From assembly GCA_002869845.2 (NCBI GenBank), contig NEWS02000004.1:1072176-1136175 (forward strand): 64,000 nucleotides of DNA, written 5' to 3'. The translations under genes and the position numbers were made by a program. Below, in pieces: positions 44,378-54,460 of this stretch; the first letter of the stretch is position 1; every line of letters begins with the position of its first letter. The stretch comes from Nitrospira sp. CG24B (GTDB taxonomy: Bacteria; Nitrospirota; Nitrospiria; Nitrospirales; Nitrospiraceae). Below the pieces are notes generated by a model, which made no database searches, was not told the origin of the DNA, and saw only the letters and a program-made list of their open reading frames with translations.

Positions 44378-44604
44378 TCCCATTGGTCGTGGGGGTGACT
44401 CAGTCGCGAGACTCCCAGCAACGGCCATTCTGCATCCGGCGTGATCATTCGGATGCATTATCGAACCTGGTGCGCGGTTCCATCGGATAGAACACTGAGA
44501 CTCCTAAAGCGAGAACGCATGTTGCCCAGGCGCGTGATGAGCACATACAGACCCTGATTCGTCTAACCCGCCACCTCACATATAGATAAAGAACAGGCAG
44601 GCAC

Positions 44605-47103
44605 ATGACAGACCCAAACGAACAAGAAATTCAGTCTCCCCAAAATATTGAAGTGCCCAGTCAACTCCCGCTGTTGCCCGTCCGAGATATCGTCGTCTTT
44701 CCGTACATGGTACTTCCCCTGTTCGTCGGACGCGACATGTCGATTAAGGCCATCGAAGCGGCCCTTGCCGGCAATCGAATGATCTTCCTTGCGACTCAAA
44801 AGGCGCTCGACGTCGAGAATCCCACGCAGAAAGATATCCACACCGTCGGCACCGTCGGCATCATCATGCGGATGCTGAAGCTGCCGGACGAACGCATCAA
44901 AATCCTGGTGCAGGGCATCGCCAAAGCCAAGATCACGAAATACATTCAGACCGACCCCTACTACTCCGTTCGAATCGACAAGCTCGCTGATACGAAATCG
45001 ATGGCCACGCCCCTTGAGGCGGAAGCCGTCATGCGAACCGTGAAGGAGCAGATCGAACGGATCGTGAGTTTGGGGAAAATCCTGATCCCCGATGTCATGG
45101 TCGTCATCGAAAACCTCGAAGAACCAGGCCGATTAGCCGACATGGTGGCTTCGAATCTCGGCCTCAAGGCCGACACCACCCAGGTGGTCTTGGAAATCTC
45201 CGATCCCATTCAACGCCTTCGCCAAGTAAGCGACATTCTCGGAAAGGAAATCGAAGTCCTCTCCATGCAGCAAAAGATCCAGGCGCAAGCCAAAGGGGAG
45301 ATGGACAAGACCCAGCGGGAGTATTTTCTGCGTGAACAGCTGAAAGCCATTCAGAAGGAGTTGGGCGAACTCGATGAGCGGGCTGAAGAAATCACGGAAT
45401 TCCGCAAGCGCATCAAAGACGCAAAGATGCCAGAGAAGGTCTTGAAGGAGACCGAAAAGCAGCTTAAGCGTCTCGAGAAAATGCATCCGGATACCGCCGA
45501 ATCCGCGACCGTGCGAACCTATCTGGAATGGATGGTCGAATTGCCGTGGTCCAAGCGCTCGAAGGATACCCTCGATCTGAAAGCGGCCGCGAAGGTATTG
45601 AACGACGACCATTACGACCTTGAAAAGGTCAAAGAGCGAATCCTGGAGTATCTGGCCGTCCGAAAGCTGAAAGAGAAGATGAAGGGCCCCATTCTCTGCT
45701 TCGTCGGCCCACCAGGAGTCGGGAAAACCTCGCTGGGGAAATCGATCGCCCGCGCATTGGGGCGTGAGTTTGTCCGTATCAGCTTAGGCGGCGTACGGGA
45801 TGAGGCTGAGATCCGCGGCCACCGCCGCACCTATGTCGGCGCATTACCCGGGCGCATCATTCAAGGCCTCAAACAGGCAGGAACGAGTAATCCGGTGTTC
45901 ATGCTCGACGAGGTCGACAAGGTCGGGATGGATTTCCGAGGGGACCCCTCGGCAGCCTTGCTGGAGGTGCTCGACCCGGAACAGAACAATACGTTTACCG
46001 ACCACTATCTCGGAGCTCCATTCGACCTGACCGAAGTGATGTTCATCACCACGGCAAATTTGATCGATCCGATCCTTCCCGCGTTGCGTGATCGCATGGA
46101 GGTCATCGAGATCCCCGGGTATACCGAAGAAGAGAAACTCGGCATCGCCCAGAAATACCTGATTCCCCGTCAACTCGAAGAGCACGGGATTACGAACAAA
46201 CATGTCCGTCTGACGGAGCCAACCATTCGACAGATCATCTCGCATTACACCCGCGAAGCAGGTGTGCGGAATCTTGAACGCGAGATTGCCAACGTCATGC
46301 GCAAGGTCGCGAAAAAAGTCGCCGAAGGCAAAGACCAGGGATTTCCCATCGATCTATCGAATCTCAACAAATATCTTGGGGTGTCGAAGTATGTGCCGGA
46401 AGCAGAGCTCGAAAAAGACGAAATCGGCGTGGTAACCGGCTTGGCCTGGACAGAAGCAGGCGGCGATGTCCTCTATATCGAGGCGACGGTGATGAAGGGG
46501 AAAGGCCAACTAACCCTCACCGGCCATCTGGGAGATGTGATGAAAGAGTCCGCTCAAGCGGCGCTCAGCTATGTCCGTTCACGGGAAAAAACGTTGAATC
46601 TCAACCCTGACATGTTCAGCAAACAAGACTTGCATATCCATGTGCCGGCCGGAGCCATCCCCAAGGACGGTCCCTCCGCCGGCATCACGATGGCCACGGC
46701 GATCGCCTCGGCATTTTCTGGTACTCCTGCACGGCGAGATTTGGCCATGACTGGAGAAATCACCCTGCGCGGCCGCGTCCTCCCAATCGGAGGACTCAAG
46801 GAAAAGATATTGGCGGCAAAACGGGCAAAACTCACCACCGTCATCCTTCCGCGTCGAAATAAAAAGGATCTGGAGGAAATCCCCAAGCATCTGCTCAAAG
46901 GCATTCACTTGGCGTTCGTCGAAACCATGGACGACGTCATGAAGATCGCCCTCCGCCGACAAGCCAAGGCTTCTCCGGCCTCTCGAAAGCCTTCGACACC
47001 CCCCGCGCCATCGCGTATCCCCCCTCTGCGATCCGGTAAAGGTCGACGGCCGCACGAACTCCCTGCCACGGTGATGGCACACCGAGCACCGGCACGGTCA
47101 TAA
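44605..47103 (+). CDS. lon: ATP-dependent protease Lon
   Basis: 832 residues, standard for bacterial LonA. The N-terminal substrate domain (about 20-220) starts [14 protein letters not shown] coiled coil follows, then the AAA+ domain with Walker [10 protein letters not shown] near residue 370 and F-M-L-D-E-V-D-K. The protease domain has K-D-G-P-S-A-G with the catalytic Ser near residue 691 and, downstream, the Lys in K-E-K-I-L-A-A. It degrades damaged and regulatory proteins. A Pro/Arg-rich tail of about 40 residues follows the normal end. A G-rich ribosome site (GGCAGG) precedes the ATG. Confidence 0.96.
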   Translation: MTDPNEQEIQSPQNIEVPSQLPLLPVRDIVVFPYMVLPLFVGRDMSIKAIEAALAGNRMIFLATQKALDVENPTQKDIHTVGTVGIIMRMLKLPDERIKILVQGIAKAKITKYIQTDPYYSVRIDKLADTKSMATPLEAEAVMRTVKEQIERIVSLGKILIPDVMVVIENLEEPGRLADMVASNLGLKADTTQVVLEISDPIQRLRQVSDILGKEIEVLSMQQKIQAQAKGEMDKTQREYFLREQLKAIQKELGELDERAEEITEFRKRIKDAKMPEKVLKETEKQLKRLEKMHPDTAESATVRTYLEWMVELPWSKRSKDTLDLKAAAKVLNDDHYDLEKVKERILEYLAVRKLKEKMKGPILCFVGPPGVGKTSLGKSIARALGREFVRISLGGVRDEAEIRGHRRTYVGALPGRIIQGLKQAGTSNPVFMLDEVDKVGMDFRGDPSAALLEVLDPEQNNTFTDHYLGAPFDLTEVMFITTANLIDPILPALRDRMEVIEIPGYTEEEKLGIAQKYLIPRQLEEHGITNKHVRLTEPTIRQIISHYTREAGVRNLEREIANVMRKVAKKVAEGKDQGFPIDLSNLNKYLGVSKYVPEAELEKDEIGVVTGLAWTEAGGDVLYIEATVMKGKGQLTLTGHLGDVMKESAQAALSYVRSREKTLNLNPDMFSKQDLHIHVPAGAIPKDGPSAGITMATAIASAFSGTPARRDLAMTGEITLRGRVLPIGGLKEKILAAKRAKLTTVILPRRNKKDLEEIPKHLLKGIHLAFVETMDDVMKIALRRQAKASPASRKPSTPPAPSRIPPLRSGKGRRPHELPATVMAHRAPARS

Positions 47104-47114
47104 AGGATCGTACC

Positions 47115-48158
47115 GTGGCCCGCCGTCAGGCCAGCCCCCCCATTCAAGAATTTGCACTCATCCGAATGCTCGAGCGTCGGTTTGCCCGTCGCACACCAGG
47201 ACTTGTCCAAGGCATCGGCGACGACGCCGCCGTGATTGCCTCCTCCTCGCCGACGTGGTGGCACCTCACAACGGACTTGCTTGCCGAAGGCATTCACTTT
47301 GATATGAAGTCAGCGACCCCTGAGTCCGTCGGATACCGGGCAGCCATGGCCAACCTCAGCGATATCGCCGCCATGGGAGCCGTCCCCCGTTATCTGCTCA
47401 TTTCGCTCGCCATCCCAAAAACATGGACGCGGCCGCACATCCATGAGCTATACACCGGCTTGATGAAGGCTTGCCGCCTGCATGACGTGACACTCGTCGG
47501 TGGGGATACCTCGGCGTCCAAGGCGGGACTCTTTCTCAGCATCACCCTGGTCGGCGCAACAAGCAGGCGCCGGGCACTGTTTCGACACGGTGCCAACGTA
47601 GGAGATCACATATACGTTTCGGGCACGCTAGGAGACTCCCTAGCAGGCCTTACGCTCTTGATGGGGAACACAGGCTCAGGCCCCTCAAGAAAGAGGAAGT
47701 CCGAGTTCTCTCGCACTCATCGAGCATTTCTTCTCCGCCGCCATTTCCGCCCTACTGCGAGGGTCGCCGAAGGCCAGTGGCTCAACGAGAAACGACTTGC
47801 CTCCGCTGCTATCGATCTGTCCGACGGCCTCTCCGGAGATCTTCGGCATCTGTGTGAAGCAAGTCGAGTCGGTGCAGAGGTGGAAGTCGACAAGATTCCG
47901 ATCTCACCGGCCTGCCGAGGCTATGCCCGGGCGATCGGAGTGTCGCCGATTCGACTCGCACTCACTGGAGGCGAAGACTATGAGTTGCTGTTCACCACGC
48001 CGCCACGCGACGGCAAGAAGGTTGAGCGGCAAGCGCGAACACGCGGCTATCGCATAACCCATATCGGAACGATTCGCCCGCAGCGGTTCGGGATTCAGAT
48101 GAAGACTGACGGTCGGACGCAACCTCTGCCGGTCACAAGTTACGAGCATTTCCATTGA
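47115..48158 (+). CDS. thiL: thiamine-monophosphate kinase
   Basis: 347 residues. Q-G-I-G-D-D-A-A-V-I, the T-D-L-L-A-E-G-I-H-F-D strand, M-A-N-L-S-D-I-A-A-M-G-A and L-V-G-G-D-T-S match ThiL of the AIR-synthase-like fold. A-I-D-L-S-D-G-L and A-L-T-G-G-E-D-Y-E-L-L-F-T are the C-terminal signatures. It phosphorylates thiamine monophosphate to the diphosphate. The gene is 11 bp from lon and overlaps the DUF2062 gene by 4 bp. Other thiamine genes are at 61,991-63,778. Confidence 0.93.
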   Translation: MARRQASPPIQEFALIRMLERRFARRTPGLVQGIGDDAAVIASSSPTWWHLTTDLLAEGIHFDMKSATPESVGYRAAMANLSDIAAMGAVPRYLLISLAIPKTWTRPHIHELYTGLMKACRLHDVTLVGGDTSASKAGLFLSITLVGATSRRRALFRHGANVGDHIYVSGTLGDSLAGLTLLMGNTGSGPSRKRKSEFSRTHRAFLLRRHFRPTARVAEGQWLNEKRLASAAIDLSDGLSGDLRHLCEASRVGAEVEVDKIPISPACRGYARAIGVSPIRLALTGGEDYELLFTTPPRDGKKVERQARTRGYRITHIGTIRPQRFGIQMKTDGRTQPLPVTSYEHFH

Positions 48159-48673
48159 TGGCCAACAGCAGTCACCAGCCCTCGGCTCAACGGACTCGAT
48201 CATTTCGGGCACTCTTGCGCCAAGTCCTCCACTTACAGGAGTCACCGCAACGCACTGCAGTGGCCTTTGCACTGGGCGTCTTCATCGCCTTCTCCCCCGC
48301 CTATGGCCTGCACACAGCGATGGTGGTGCTATGTACCTGGCTATTCGGTCTCAATTTCTTGGCCTTGCTAGCCGGTGCCTTAGTCAATAATCCCTGGACC
48401 GTCATTCCGATCTTAGGCGCAACCTACTGGACCGGCGCCCTCTTGCTCGGACGTACAGATCAACCGAGCTTCGACTGGCAGGATATGAGTTTCAGCGGCA
48501 TCTACCAGCAAGTCCTTCCCTATGCTGCTCCCTTCGTGCTCGGAGGACTTGTTCTCAGTGTGCTCGGCGCCCTATTGTCCTATCCTGCCGCCTACTTATT
48601 TTTTCAAAAACATCGCTCCGCGCCTACCAGTCCCACGACCGAACCGTTGCCGCCCTCTGACCAAGTGGGCTAA
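48155..48673 (+). CDS. DUF2062 membrane protein
   Basis: 172 residues. P-Q-R-T-A-V-A-F-A-L-G-V-F-I-A-F-S-P-A-Y-G-L-H-T, then three hydrophobic segments with N-N-P-W-T-V-I-P, are typical of DUF2062. Function in the family is not established; members often sit near envelope or glycan genes. The start overlaps the thiL stop as ATGA. A proline-rich tail ends the protein. Confidence 0.85.
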   Translation: MMANSSHQPSAQRTRSFRALLRQVLHLQESPQRTAVAFALGVFIAFSPAYGLHTAMVVLCTWLFGLNFLALLAGALVNNPWTVIPILGATYWTGALLLGRTDQPSFDWQDMSFSGIYQQVLPYAAPFVLGGLVLSVLGALLSYPAAYLFFQKHRSAPTSPTTEPLPPSDQVG

Positions 48674-48687
48674 GATACCCACTGACT

Positions 48688-50106
48688 ATGGAATCAGCAG
48701 ACCGACCGAACGCTCCCTATGATGGCTCGGCGCTCATCGCTGATCCCATCCACAAGTACGTCACCTTCACCATCCCCTATGCTCATCCTGATCCGCATGA
48801 GCACACCGAGAAAGACCTGATCGACTCCCCCTGGGTTCAGCGGCTGCGATACATCTACCAGCTGCAGAGTGCTCGCTGGGTCTATCCTTCCGCGGAACAT
48901 ACCCGGTTTGTGCATTCGCTCGGGACGATGCACGTCGCGGGACGATTTGCTCGACACCTATACCCGTTTCTCAAGAAAGTCGTGAAGGATGTGCCCTCTC
49001 TCAATTTCGTCGAAGAGTTCCTCCGTGTCACAGCCTTGGTCCACGACATCGGGCACGGACCGTTTTGCCATTTCTTCGACGACAATTTTCTCCATGCCCA
49101 TGGCCTCACCCATGAGCGGCTGGGCCAGATTATCATCCGAGAACATTTAGCTCCCCTCATCAAGAAAATCCGCCGGAGCCCGTCCGGTCCCTTCGCAAAA
49201 GGGGAAGAACTGAATCCCGACCAAATCGCTCATCTGATCCTCAAGGAAAAAGGCAAGGACAATTCCCGTCTCCCTCGATGGTTGAACATGCTCCAGCCCG
49301 TGATTTCAGGAAGTTACACCGGAGACAATTTGGACTATGTCTTGAGGGACTCGTATATGTGTGGTGTGGCGGTCGGCCCTGTCGATCTGACACGATTGAT
49401 TCATTACACCATCGTGACAGAAAAGGGATTCACCATTCACAAGACAGGACTTCCGTCCCTTCAAATGTTCCTGAACACCAGGATGTACCTCTACTCCAAC
49501 GTCTACTTCCATCGCACTACCAGAGCCATCGACATCCATCTGCGGGACATCTTCGGCCAGACGATGCAACTGCTCTCTCCCAAGGATCCGCGTAAGAATA
49601 TGGATCGGTATCGCACCCTAACCGATTGGTCGCTCTTGGAGGAAGTCCGAGGATGGACACAGTCCCGCCACAAAGCCCGCCGGCAGTTGGGACAGGAGTG
49701 GGCACGGATCTTGGGCCGAGACATCAAATGGAAAATGGCCTACAGCACGACGTTGAAAGAAAAAGGACAGGAACGCGGCATGGCGTTTCCCAGCCATCGG
49801 CATTTTGAGCAGCAGATTGCCAAAGAGCTGCCGTCCGGCTTGAGACGGCTGCCGTTTCGCGTGGACATGGCCCTGTTGGATCCACGACCAGACCCCAAAG
49901 ACCATCGGGGTAATCCCCTCTACGTGTACGACCCTGGGACAGGTCAGGTTTCGACTGAACCGCTGGAGGAATGCCTAGACCTGCTGCCTACGCGACTCAT
50001 CCAGTTTCGAATCTATTCTCCCGACCACCACCACGACGCCGCTCTGTCGCAAGCTGCCGCAACTGTCCTCAATAAGACCCCGACCAGCCTCGAATCCAAT
50101 TACTGA
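48688..50106 (+). CDS. HD-superfamily phosphohydrolase
   Basis: 472 residues. The HD-domain metal motif is visible: R-F-V-H-S-L-G-T-M-H near residue 72 and A-L-V-H-D-I-G-H-G-P-F near residue 115, with a later Y-V-L-R-D-S-Y-M-C-G containing Asp. This is the dGTPase-like or SAMHD1-like arrangement of bacterial HD proteins that act on (d)NTPs or phosphorylated nucleotides. It starts 14 bp after the DUF2062 gene. Substrate is unknown. Confidence 0.86.
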   Translation: MESADRPNAPYDGSALIADPIHKYVTFTIPYAHPDPHEHTEKDLIDSPWVQRLRYIYQLQSARWVYPSAEHTRFVHSLGTMHVAGRFARHLYPFLKKVVKDVPSLNFVEEFLRVTALVHDIGHGPFCHFFDDNFLHAHGLTHERLGQIIIREHLAPLIKKIRRSPSGPFAKGEELNPDQIAHLILKEKGKDNSRLPRWLNMLQPVISGSYTGDNLDYVLRDSYMCGVAVGPVDLTRLIHYTIVTEKGFTIHKTGLPSLQMFLNTRMYLYSNVYFHRTTRAIDIHLRDIFGQTMQLLSPKDPRKNMDRYRTLTDWSLLEEVRGWTQSRHKARRQLGQEWARILGRDIKWKMAYSTTLKEKGQERGMAFPSHRHFEQQIAKELPSGLRRLPFRVDMALLDPRPDPKDHRGNPLYVYDPGTGQVSTEPLEECLDLLPTRLIQFRIYSPDHHHDAALSQAAATVLNKTPTSLESNY

Positions 50107-50434
50107 CCGATCGCCACCAAGTCCCATTTTTGAACAATCCCGATGGCCGAATACACTGTTTCGTCCATTGCCTTTCCCTCACACATCCAAACATCAGGGC
50201 TCCCATCCATCTGCTAATTTCAGATGATAGCGAATGCCATACATAGACAAGTTGGGCAACGAAGTTCTTTATTCTCTCAATGCAGAGAGGTCAGTGCTGC
50301 CTGAGAATGTGAAGTTCTTCCTCTTCTACTTTTGCGCGACAACATCTTTTCTCCTTCCACCGAAGCTGGCAGGCATCCTGCAAGGAATCGAGTTGATCTG
50401 AGTCTTGATTCAGAGGGTTAACACGGAGGAGGCT
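50107..50434. other. intergenic region with no recognisable gene
   Basis: About 328 bp between the HD gene and the small secreted protein. I see no convincing terminator, promoter pair or RNA gene. The last 10 bases carry the ribosome site GGAGGAGG of the next gene. Confidence 0.6.
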
Positions 50435-50809
50435 ATGATGGGTTTGGCTCAAAAACTGATGATCGCTCTCTGCGGGTTTTCGCTTTCGTTGGCTATTCCA
50501 GCCTATGCCCAGCTTAGGGGTGGCCAGCAGGATGCGGCCGGTCTCCTGAACGGCATGCCTCCCGACGTCCTGGCAAAGGTGCGCTCCTTAGCACAGATCC
50601 TTCAACAGGGCCTCAAAGAGGGGAAGATCTCGGAAGCCGACATTCAACAAGGCGTGACGTCCGGGCAGCTTGGGGAAAAGCTAAAACAGCTGAGCCCCGA
50701 AGCTAGTCAGCTCCTTGATGAAATCAGTGATGCAGCGCAGCAGAAAAATAGATCAGGGGAAGAACGCTTGATGCCGCTGATGGGAGGATTGGGTGTCTCA
50801 CCGAATTAA
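50435..50809 (+). CDS. small secreted protein, unrecognised
   Basis: 124 residues from the ATG at 50435; a second ATG at 50438 follows directly, and GGAGGAGG at 50,425-50,432 decides the start region. A signal peptide is clear (KLMIALCGFSLSLAIPAYA, cleavage after A-Y-A). The mature part is helical and Gln-rich (Q-D-A-A-G-L-L-N-G-M, I-L-Q-Q-G-L-K-E-G). No family was recognised. Probably periplasmic. No operon partner is obvious. Confidence 0.72.
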   Translation: MMGLAQKLMIALCGFSLSLAIPAYAQLRGGQQDAAGLLNGMPPDVLAKVRSLAQILQQGLKEGKISEADIQQGVTSGQLGEKLKQLSPEASQLLDEISDAAQQKNRSGEERLMPLMGGLGVSPN

Positions 50810-50867
50810 CCCCACGAGAATACCCGAGTAACATAGTTGGAGAAAATGGGGGTATGATTGAAACATC

Positions 50868-51347
50868 ATGGACAATCAATCAGACATGAGTCGTACAGAC
50901 AAGCTGGCCCTCATTACGCCGTGGATCAACACCGAGGAACGGGTCACTGTGCAGTTTGACGATCAACGCGATATCAACAGCGAGGTGATCGCCTGCACCG
51001 AGCGGTTAGTGGATGTGGCATTAGAAACGGCCGTGCCTCACCTCCGGCAGAAACTGTCGATCCCCCTCTCTGACGTCGAGGTCTCAGAAGATCCCATCCA
51101 CTACACGCGCAGGCCGTGGGAGTACCCGAACGTCCGCTGGTACAGCACCCAAAAGACCCCGATCGACAACATCCCCAACCACCCGAGCTTCGCCGGCTTC
51201 GAATCATACCACTGCGAGATGTCATACCCTTTGTCACTTGATGTCGCCATAACTATTCCTCCTTTTCCTCGATACGCATCGACTACAAACTGCCTTGCTC
51301 AACTCGTATATCAACCTCCTTTCATTTGGAACGAGCAAGTCTTTTGA
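50868..51347 (+). CDS. hypothetical protein, uncertain or degenerate 3' end
   Basis: 159 residues. The first 115 or so look like a normal soluble protein (E-E-R-V-T-V-Q-F-D-D-Q-R, R-P-W-E-Y-P-N-V-R-W-Y). The last 45 (about from S-Y-P-L-S-L) have unusual composition and may be out-of-frame sequence, so the gene may be truncated or shifted near 51,230. No Shine-Dalgarno site precedes the ATG; a later in-frame ATG gives MSRTDKLALITPWINTEERV. No family was recognised. Confidence 0.45.
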   Translation: MDNQSDMSRTDKLALITPWINTEERVTVQFDDQRDINSEVIACTERLVDVALETAVPHLRQKLSIPLSDVEVSEDPIHYTRRPWEYPNVRWYSTQKTPIDNIPNHPSFAGFESYHCEMSYPLSLDVAITIPPFPRYASTTNCLAQLVYQPPFIWNEQVF

Positions 51348-51444
51348 GTAAATAGTTACCAGAGCGTCACGGTATGCGCCATAAGGCACGTGCCTAGTAT
51401 GGATAGAGGAAATTCCACTGGATGGTCTTTGCAAGAGGACGAGT

Positions 51445-52092
51445 CTATTCGGATACGGACGTGAGCCCGTGGGTCAATGCGAACTTCGTCAGTTCTGCTG
51501 TTGTATGGAGGCTGAGCTGTTCCATCAGCTTCGACTTATGATACTCAACCGTTTTTGGAGAGAGACCGAGCGTTGAGGCGATTTCTTTGAGGGTCAGCCC
51601 TTCGGCCACCAGTTGCAGAATCTCCCGCTGTCGCATCGTCAGGCGGTTCGGGTCTGTCATCGACGGTGCCGTGCCTGTCAGCGTGGACTGGACCAAGTCT
51701 TTGGCGATCAAGGATGTGATGTAGTAATTCCCGCTTGCCACGGCCTGAACCGCCTGGAGCAGTTCTGAACCGGCCGACCTTTTCAGCAGATAGCCGGATG
51801 CGCCGGCTTGGAATGCTTGATTGACATAGTCTGAGTCGGCATGAACGGTGACAAAAATCAATCGGGCTTGGGGAACTGTCTTTCGCAAACGGCGGGCCGC
51901 GTCGAGGCCATTCAGTTTTGGCATCGAAATATCTAAGACTATAATGTCGGGCCGCAATCGTTTTGCGGCATCCAACAACGCACGACCATCCTCCGCGGAG
52001 CCTACGACTTGGCAATATTCTTCCAGCAGTTTTTTGAAACCTTCCAGCACCAACGTATGGTCATCCGCTAAGAGCACACGAGGTTTGCTCAT
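51445..52092 (-). CDS. NarL/FixJ-type response regulator
   Basis: 215 residues from the ATG at 52092, which overlaps the kinase stop as ATGA; an in-frame upstream start exists at 52119. The receiver domain has L-L-A-D-D-H, the phosphoacceptor in I-I-V-L-D-I-S-M-P near residue 54, and the conserved Lys in L-L-K-R-S-A. A LuxR-type helix-turn-helix follows (L-T-M-R-Q-R-E-I-L-Q-L-V-A-E-G, S-P-K-T-V-E-Y-H). It is the partner of the sensor kinase upstream. Targets are unknown. Confidence 0.92.
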   Translation of the reverse strand: MSKPRVLLADDHTLVLEGFKKLLEEYCQVVGSAEDGRALLDAAKRLRPDIIVLDISMPKLNGLDAARRLRKTVPQARLIFVTVHADSDYVNQAFQAGASGYLLKRSAGSELLQAVQAVASGNYYITSLIAKDLVQSTLTGTAPSMTDPNRLTMRQREILQLVAEGLTLKEIASTLGLSPKTVEYHKSKLMEQLSLHTTAELTKFALTHGLTSVSE

Positions 52093-53177
52093 GCGCGCTC
52101 CTGTTTGAACGGCACCCAAGCGCAGATACGTGTTCCCTCGCCCCGTGTCGATTGTATATCTAAGGTTCCGTCAACTAAGAAAATGCGCTCCTTCATGCTC
52201 AACAAACCGAGGCTTCCTCGCCGACCGCTGTCACGACTCGCGTCAAATCCCACTCCATCATCGCTGATCATCAACTGGAGACCGTCTCGCACTCGCCTGA
52301 GATCAACGTGAACGTTCTTTGCCCTGGCATGGCGAGAAATGTTCGCCAAGCCCTCTTGTGCGACGCGGTACAAGCAGGTGACGACCTCTTGTGCCACGTG
52401 TCGAGGTATGTCCGTGCACATGAACCGCGCGTCGATACCGGTGCGGGTCTGAAAGTCATCGACGAGGCGCCGAAGCGCAATGGCCAAACCCAGGTCATCA
52501 AGAATCGATGGATGAAACTGATAGGCCAGACGGCGAACACTTTCAGAAAGCTCGACGATACGGTCCTGAATCGTATGCACTGTTCCAACGGTACCGATGG
52601 GAGCGTTCGTGAGCTGTTGTTCCAGCATTTCAATGTCGATCGACAACAGCGCGAGACGTTGATTGATATCGTCATGCAGATCGCGCGAGATCCTCCGTCG
52701 CTCTTCCTCCTGGAGACGAAGCAGTTGCGAAGCGAGCAGACGAAGGTCCCGCCGATTGGCTTCGAGCGATTGTTCGGTATCGATTCGTTTTGACACCTCG
52801 CTGACGAGCGCGCTATTGACGGCCGACAGCTCTTCACTGCGCGCGTGCAGACGCGCCGCCCAGCCTTTATCGAGCCGTTGAATCGCTTCTTCACGTTCAC
52901 GCCGCTGTAAAAGATACAAAATGGGCAGGCCGATCAATGCCATGCCAAAGACCCGATTGACTAGGGCCTTCCATGCCGGTTCATCCGAAGCCCAAGGGGA
53001 AAGGGTGGTCACGTTTTCACCTGCCACCGACATGAGGGTGTCCGCCTCAAAAAGCGTCACTGTTTGATGAGAACCTAGCAACAGGAAATATCTTACAACT
53101 TCAGGAGGAAAATAGAAGATCAGCAGTGCGGCAATACCAGCGGCCAAAACCCCCTTACTAACTCGGGATGTAGTCAT
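52089..53177 (-). CDS. membrane sensor histidine kinase, NarX/DegS type
   Basis: 362 residues. Two membrane segments (about 9-32 and 87-103) flank a short periplasmic loop. The HisKA_3 motif RRISRDLHDDINQRLALLSI is near residue 160, with the phosphorylated His after D-L. The ATPase domain shows L-M-I-S-D-D-G-V-G-F-D and G-S-L-G-L-L-S-M-K-E-R. It would sense an envelope or periplasmic signal and phosphorylate the downstream regulator. It is divergent from the MarR gene. Confidence 0.9.
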   Translation of the reverse strand: MTTSRVSKGVLAAGIAALLIFYFPPEVVRYFLLLGSHQTVTLFEADTLMSVAGENVTTLSPWASDEPAWKALVNRVFGMALIGLPILYLLQRREREEAIQRLDKGWAARLHARSEELSAVNSALVSEVSKRIDTEQSLEANRRDLRLLASQLLRLQEEERRRISRDLHDDINQRLALLSIDIEMLEQQLTNAPIGTVGTVHTIQDRIVELSESVRRLAYQFHPSILDDLGLAIALRRLVDDFQTRTGIDARFMCTDIPRHVAQEVVTCLYRVAQEGLANISRHARAKNVHVDLRRVRDGLQLMISDDGVGFDASRDSGRRGSLGLLSMKERIFLVDGTLDIQSTRGEGTRICAWVPFKQERA

Positions 53178-53271
53178 AGACTAATCCTCGACCCTTGAAT
53201 TACCCGACTTCGGAATCGGCCAAATCAAGAAACACGGACGATAGGCACTCCACATCCCTAAACTACAGATA

Positions 53272-53289
53272 TATGAGCATATGCCCATA
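53272..53289. promoter_or_regulatory. 18-bp palindromic operator candidate
   Basis: TATGAGCATATGCCCATA reads the same on both strands at 16 of 18 positions, centred on GCATATGC. It lies between the divergent kinase and MarR genes. MarR proteins bind palindromes of this size, so autoregulation is likely (inference). Confidence 0.55.
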
Positions 53290-53372
53290 ATTATGTCAAG
53301 AGTAAGACTTGCGCTCGACCCCATTCTAATCAAGTACGGAACAATCGTATCGTGACAATGTAGGTGGATTAT

Positions 53373-53401
53373 TTGACGTTCAGGAATGCCCGTTGTAGAA
53401 C
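53373..53401 (+). promoter_or_regulatory. promoter before the MarR gene
   Basis: TTGACG (53,373-53,378) and TAGAAC (53,396-53,401) are 17 bp apart. Transcription would start near 53,408, the ATG itself, with no ribosome site. The layout matches that of galU. Confidence 0.5.
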
Positions 53402-53407
53402 TACACT

Positions 53408-53851
53408 ATGACGAATCACGCATCGTCACAATCTCCATGTTACTGCGCGGTATTAAGGAAAGCCGCGCGGCGCGTTTCATTGATCTATGACACTCATCTG
53501 AGAACTACAGGGTTAAAAACGACCCAGTTTTCCCTCCTAGCGGAACTATCCCGTGGTCGCCCTACGCCTCCAACTATGAATGAGCTGTCGGAGTATCTTG
53601 TCATGGATCGATCGACTCTTGGACATAATCTGAGGCCTCTCCTCCGTCGAGGACTGGTCGTATTGCAACCAGATGCTGACGACGGCAGAACACGCCGTGT
53701 GACGCTTACCCCAAAAGGTGCAGCAAAATTCTCAGAGGCAAAGCAGTTTTGGCGAAAAGCACAGCTGAGCTATGAAAATGCTGTCGGGAAGCGCATTGCC
53801 GTTACACTGCGCAATGCGCTGCATGACCTCACAAGACTGGATACCTTTTAG
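53408..53851 (+). CDS. MarR-family transcriptional regulator
   Basis: 147 residues. The winged helix has Q-F-S-L-L-A-E-L-S-R-G near residue 40, M-N-E-L-S-E-Y-L-V-M-D-R-S-T-L-G-H-N as recognition helix and D-D-G-R-T-R-R-V-T-L-T-P-K-G as wing, all MarR signatures. Two Cys (positions 12 and 14, C-Y-C) near the N-terminus could serve redox sensing (inference). It is divergent from the two-component genes. Ligand unknown. Confidence 0.88.
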   Translation: MTNHASSQSPCYCAVLRKAARRVSLIYDTHLRTTGLKTTQFSLLAELSRGRPTPPTMNELSEYLVMDRSTLGHNLRPLLRRGLVVLQPDADDGRTRRVTLTPKGAAKFSEAKQFWRKAQLSYENAVGKRIAVTLRNALHDLTRLDTF

Positions 53852-54022
53852 CATAACCGTGATGCGTCCGGAGATCCAACTGATCGACCAAACGAACGGT
53901 GTTGCGTTGTTGGGCACCCTGTTTTAACTTGGTCAGCTCACTCCCTCTCGCGCAACCTCATTTCTTTAGCACCCTACTCGTTAGCTGCTACAACTTTTTA
54001 ACCTTGAGCGTCTGCGCGTATT

Positions 54023-54286
54023 TCACAACTTCTTCCTTTGTTCCTCCGAGGTATTCGCCATACTCGTCCCAGCTTCTTTGTGATCTTCATTTTCTGCAGA
54101 CGTCTGTGCCTTTCTGTCACGTTCTTCTTGATGATCATGCACGAGCGCCCCGATAATCAGCAGCTGGATGCCGATGAGCAGAAAGAACAAAGCACCACGG
54201 TTCTGCCCGGTATGCTCGGTAATCGAAAACTGGTGAGCAGAAAGCAGCAAAGAGAGTGCTGAGGAGAGAAACAAGAAGATTCGCAT
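54023..54286 (-). CDS. small membrane protein, unrecognised
   Basis: 87 residues from the ATG at 54286, with a GAGG site about 9 nt upstream. Two hydrophobic segments (MRIFLFLSSALSLLLSA and FFLLIGIQLLIIGALV) are followed by a charged Glu/Lys/Arg-rich tail. No family recognised. It stands alone between the MarR gene (convergent) and the M23 operon. Confidence 0.55.
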   Translation of the reverse strand: MRIFLFLSSALSLLLSAHQFSITEHTGQNRGALFFLLIGIQLLIIGALVHDHQEERDRKAQTSAENEDHKEAGTSMANTSEEQRKKL

Positions 54287-54460
54287 GCGGAATGCCTCAT
54301 CCCTAAGTCGCAACAATGATGGTATGCTTGCCGGAGAGATAAGGTCAACCAGAAATCACAGGGGAGGGCACGGATCGACTAGTAGTCTGCTGGAAAACTC
54401 GGTTTCTGCTCCGCGCACCGTTGCACGATGATAGAAAGAACTGTGGCATTCCACACCTCA

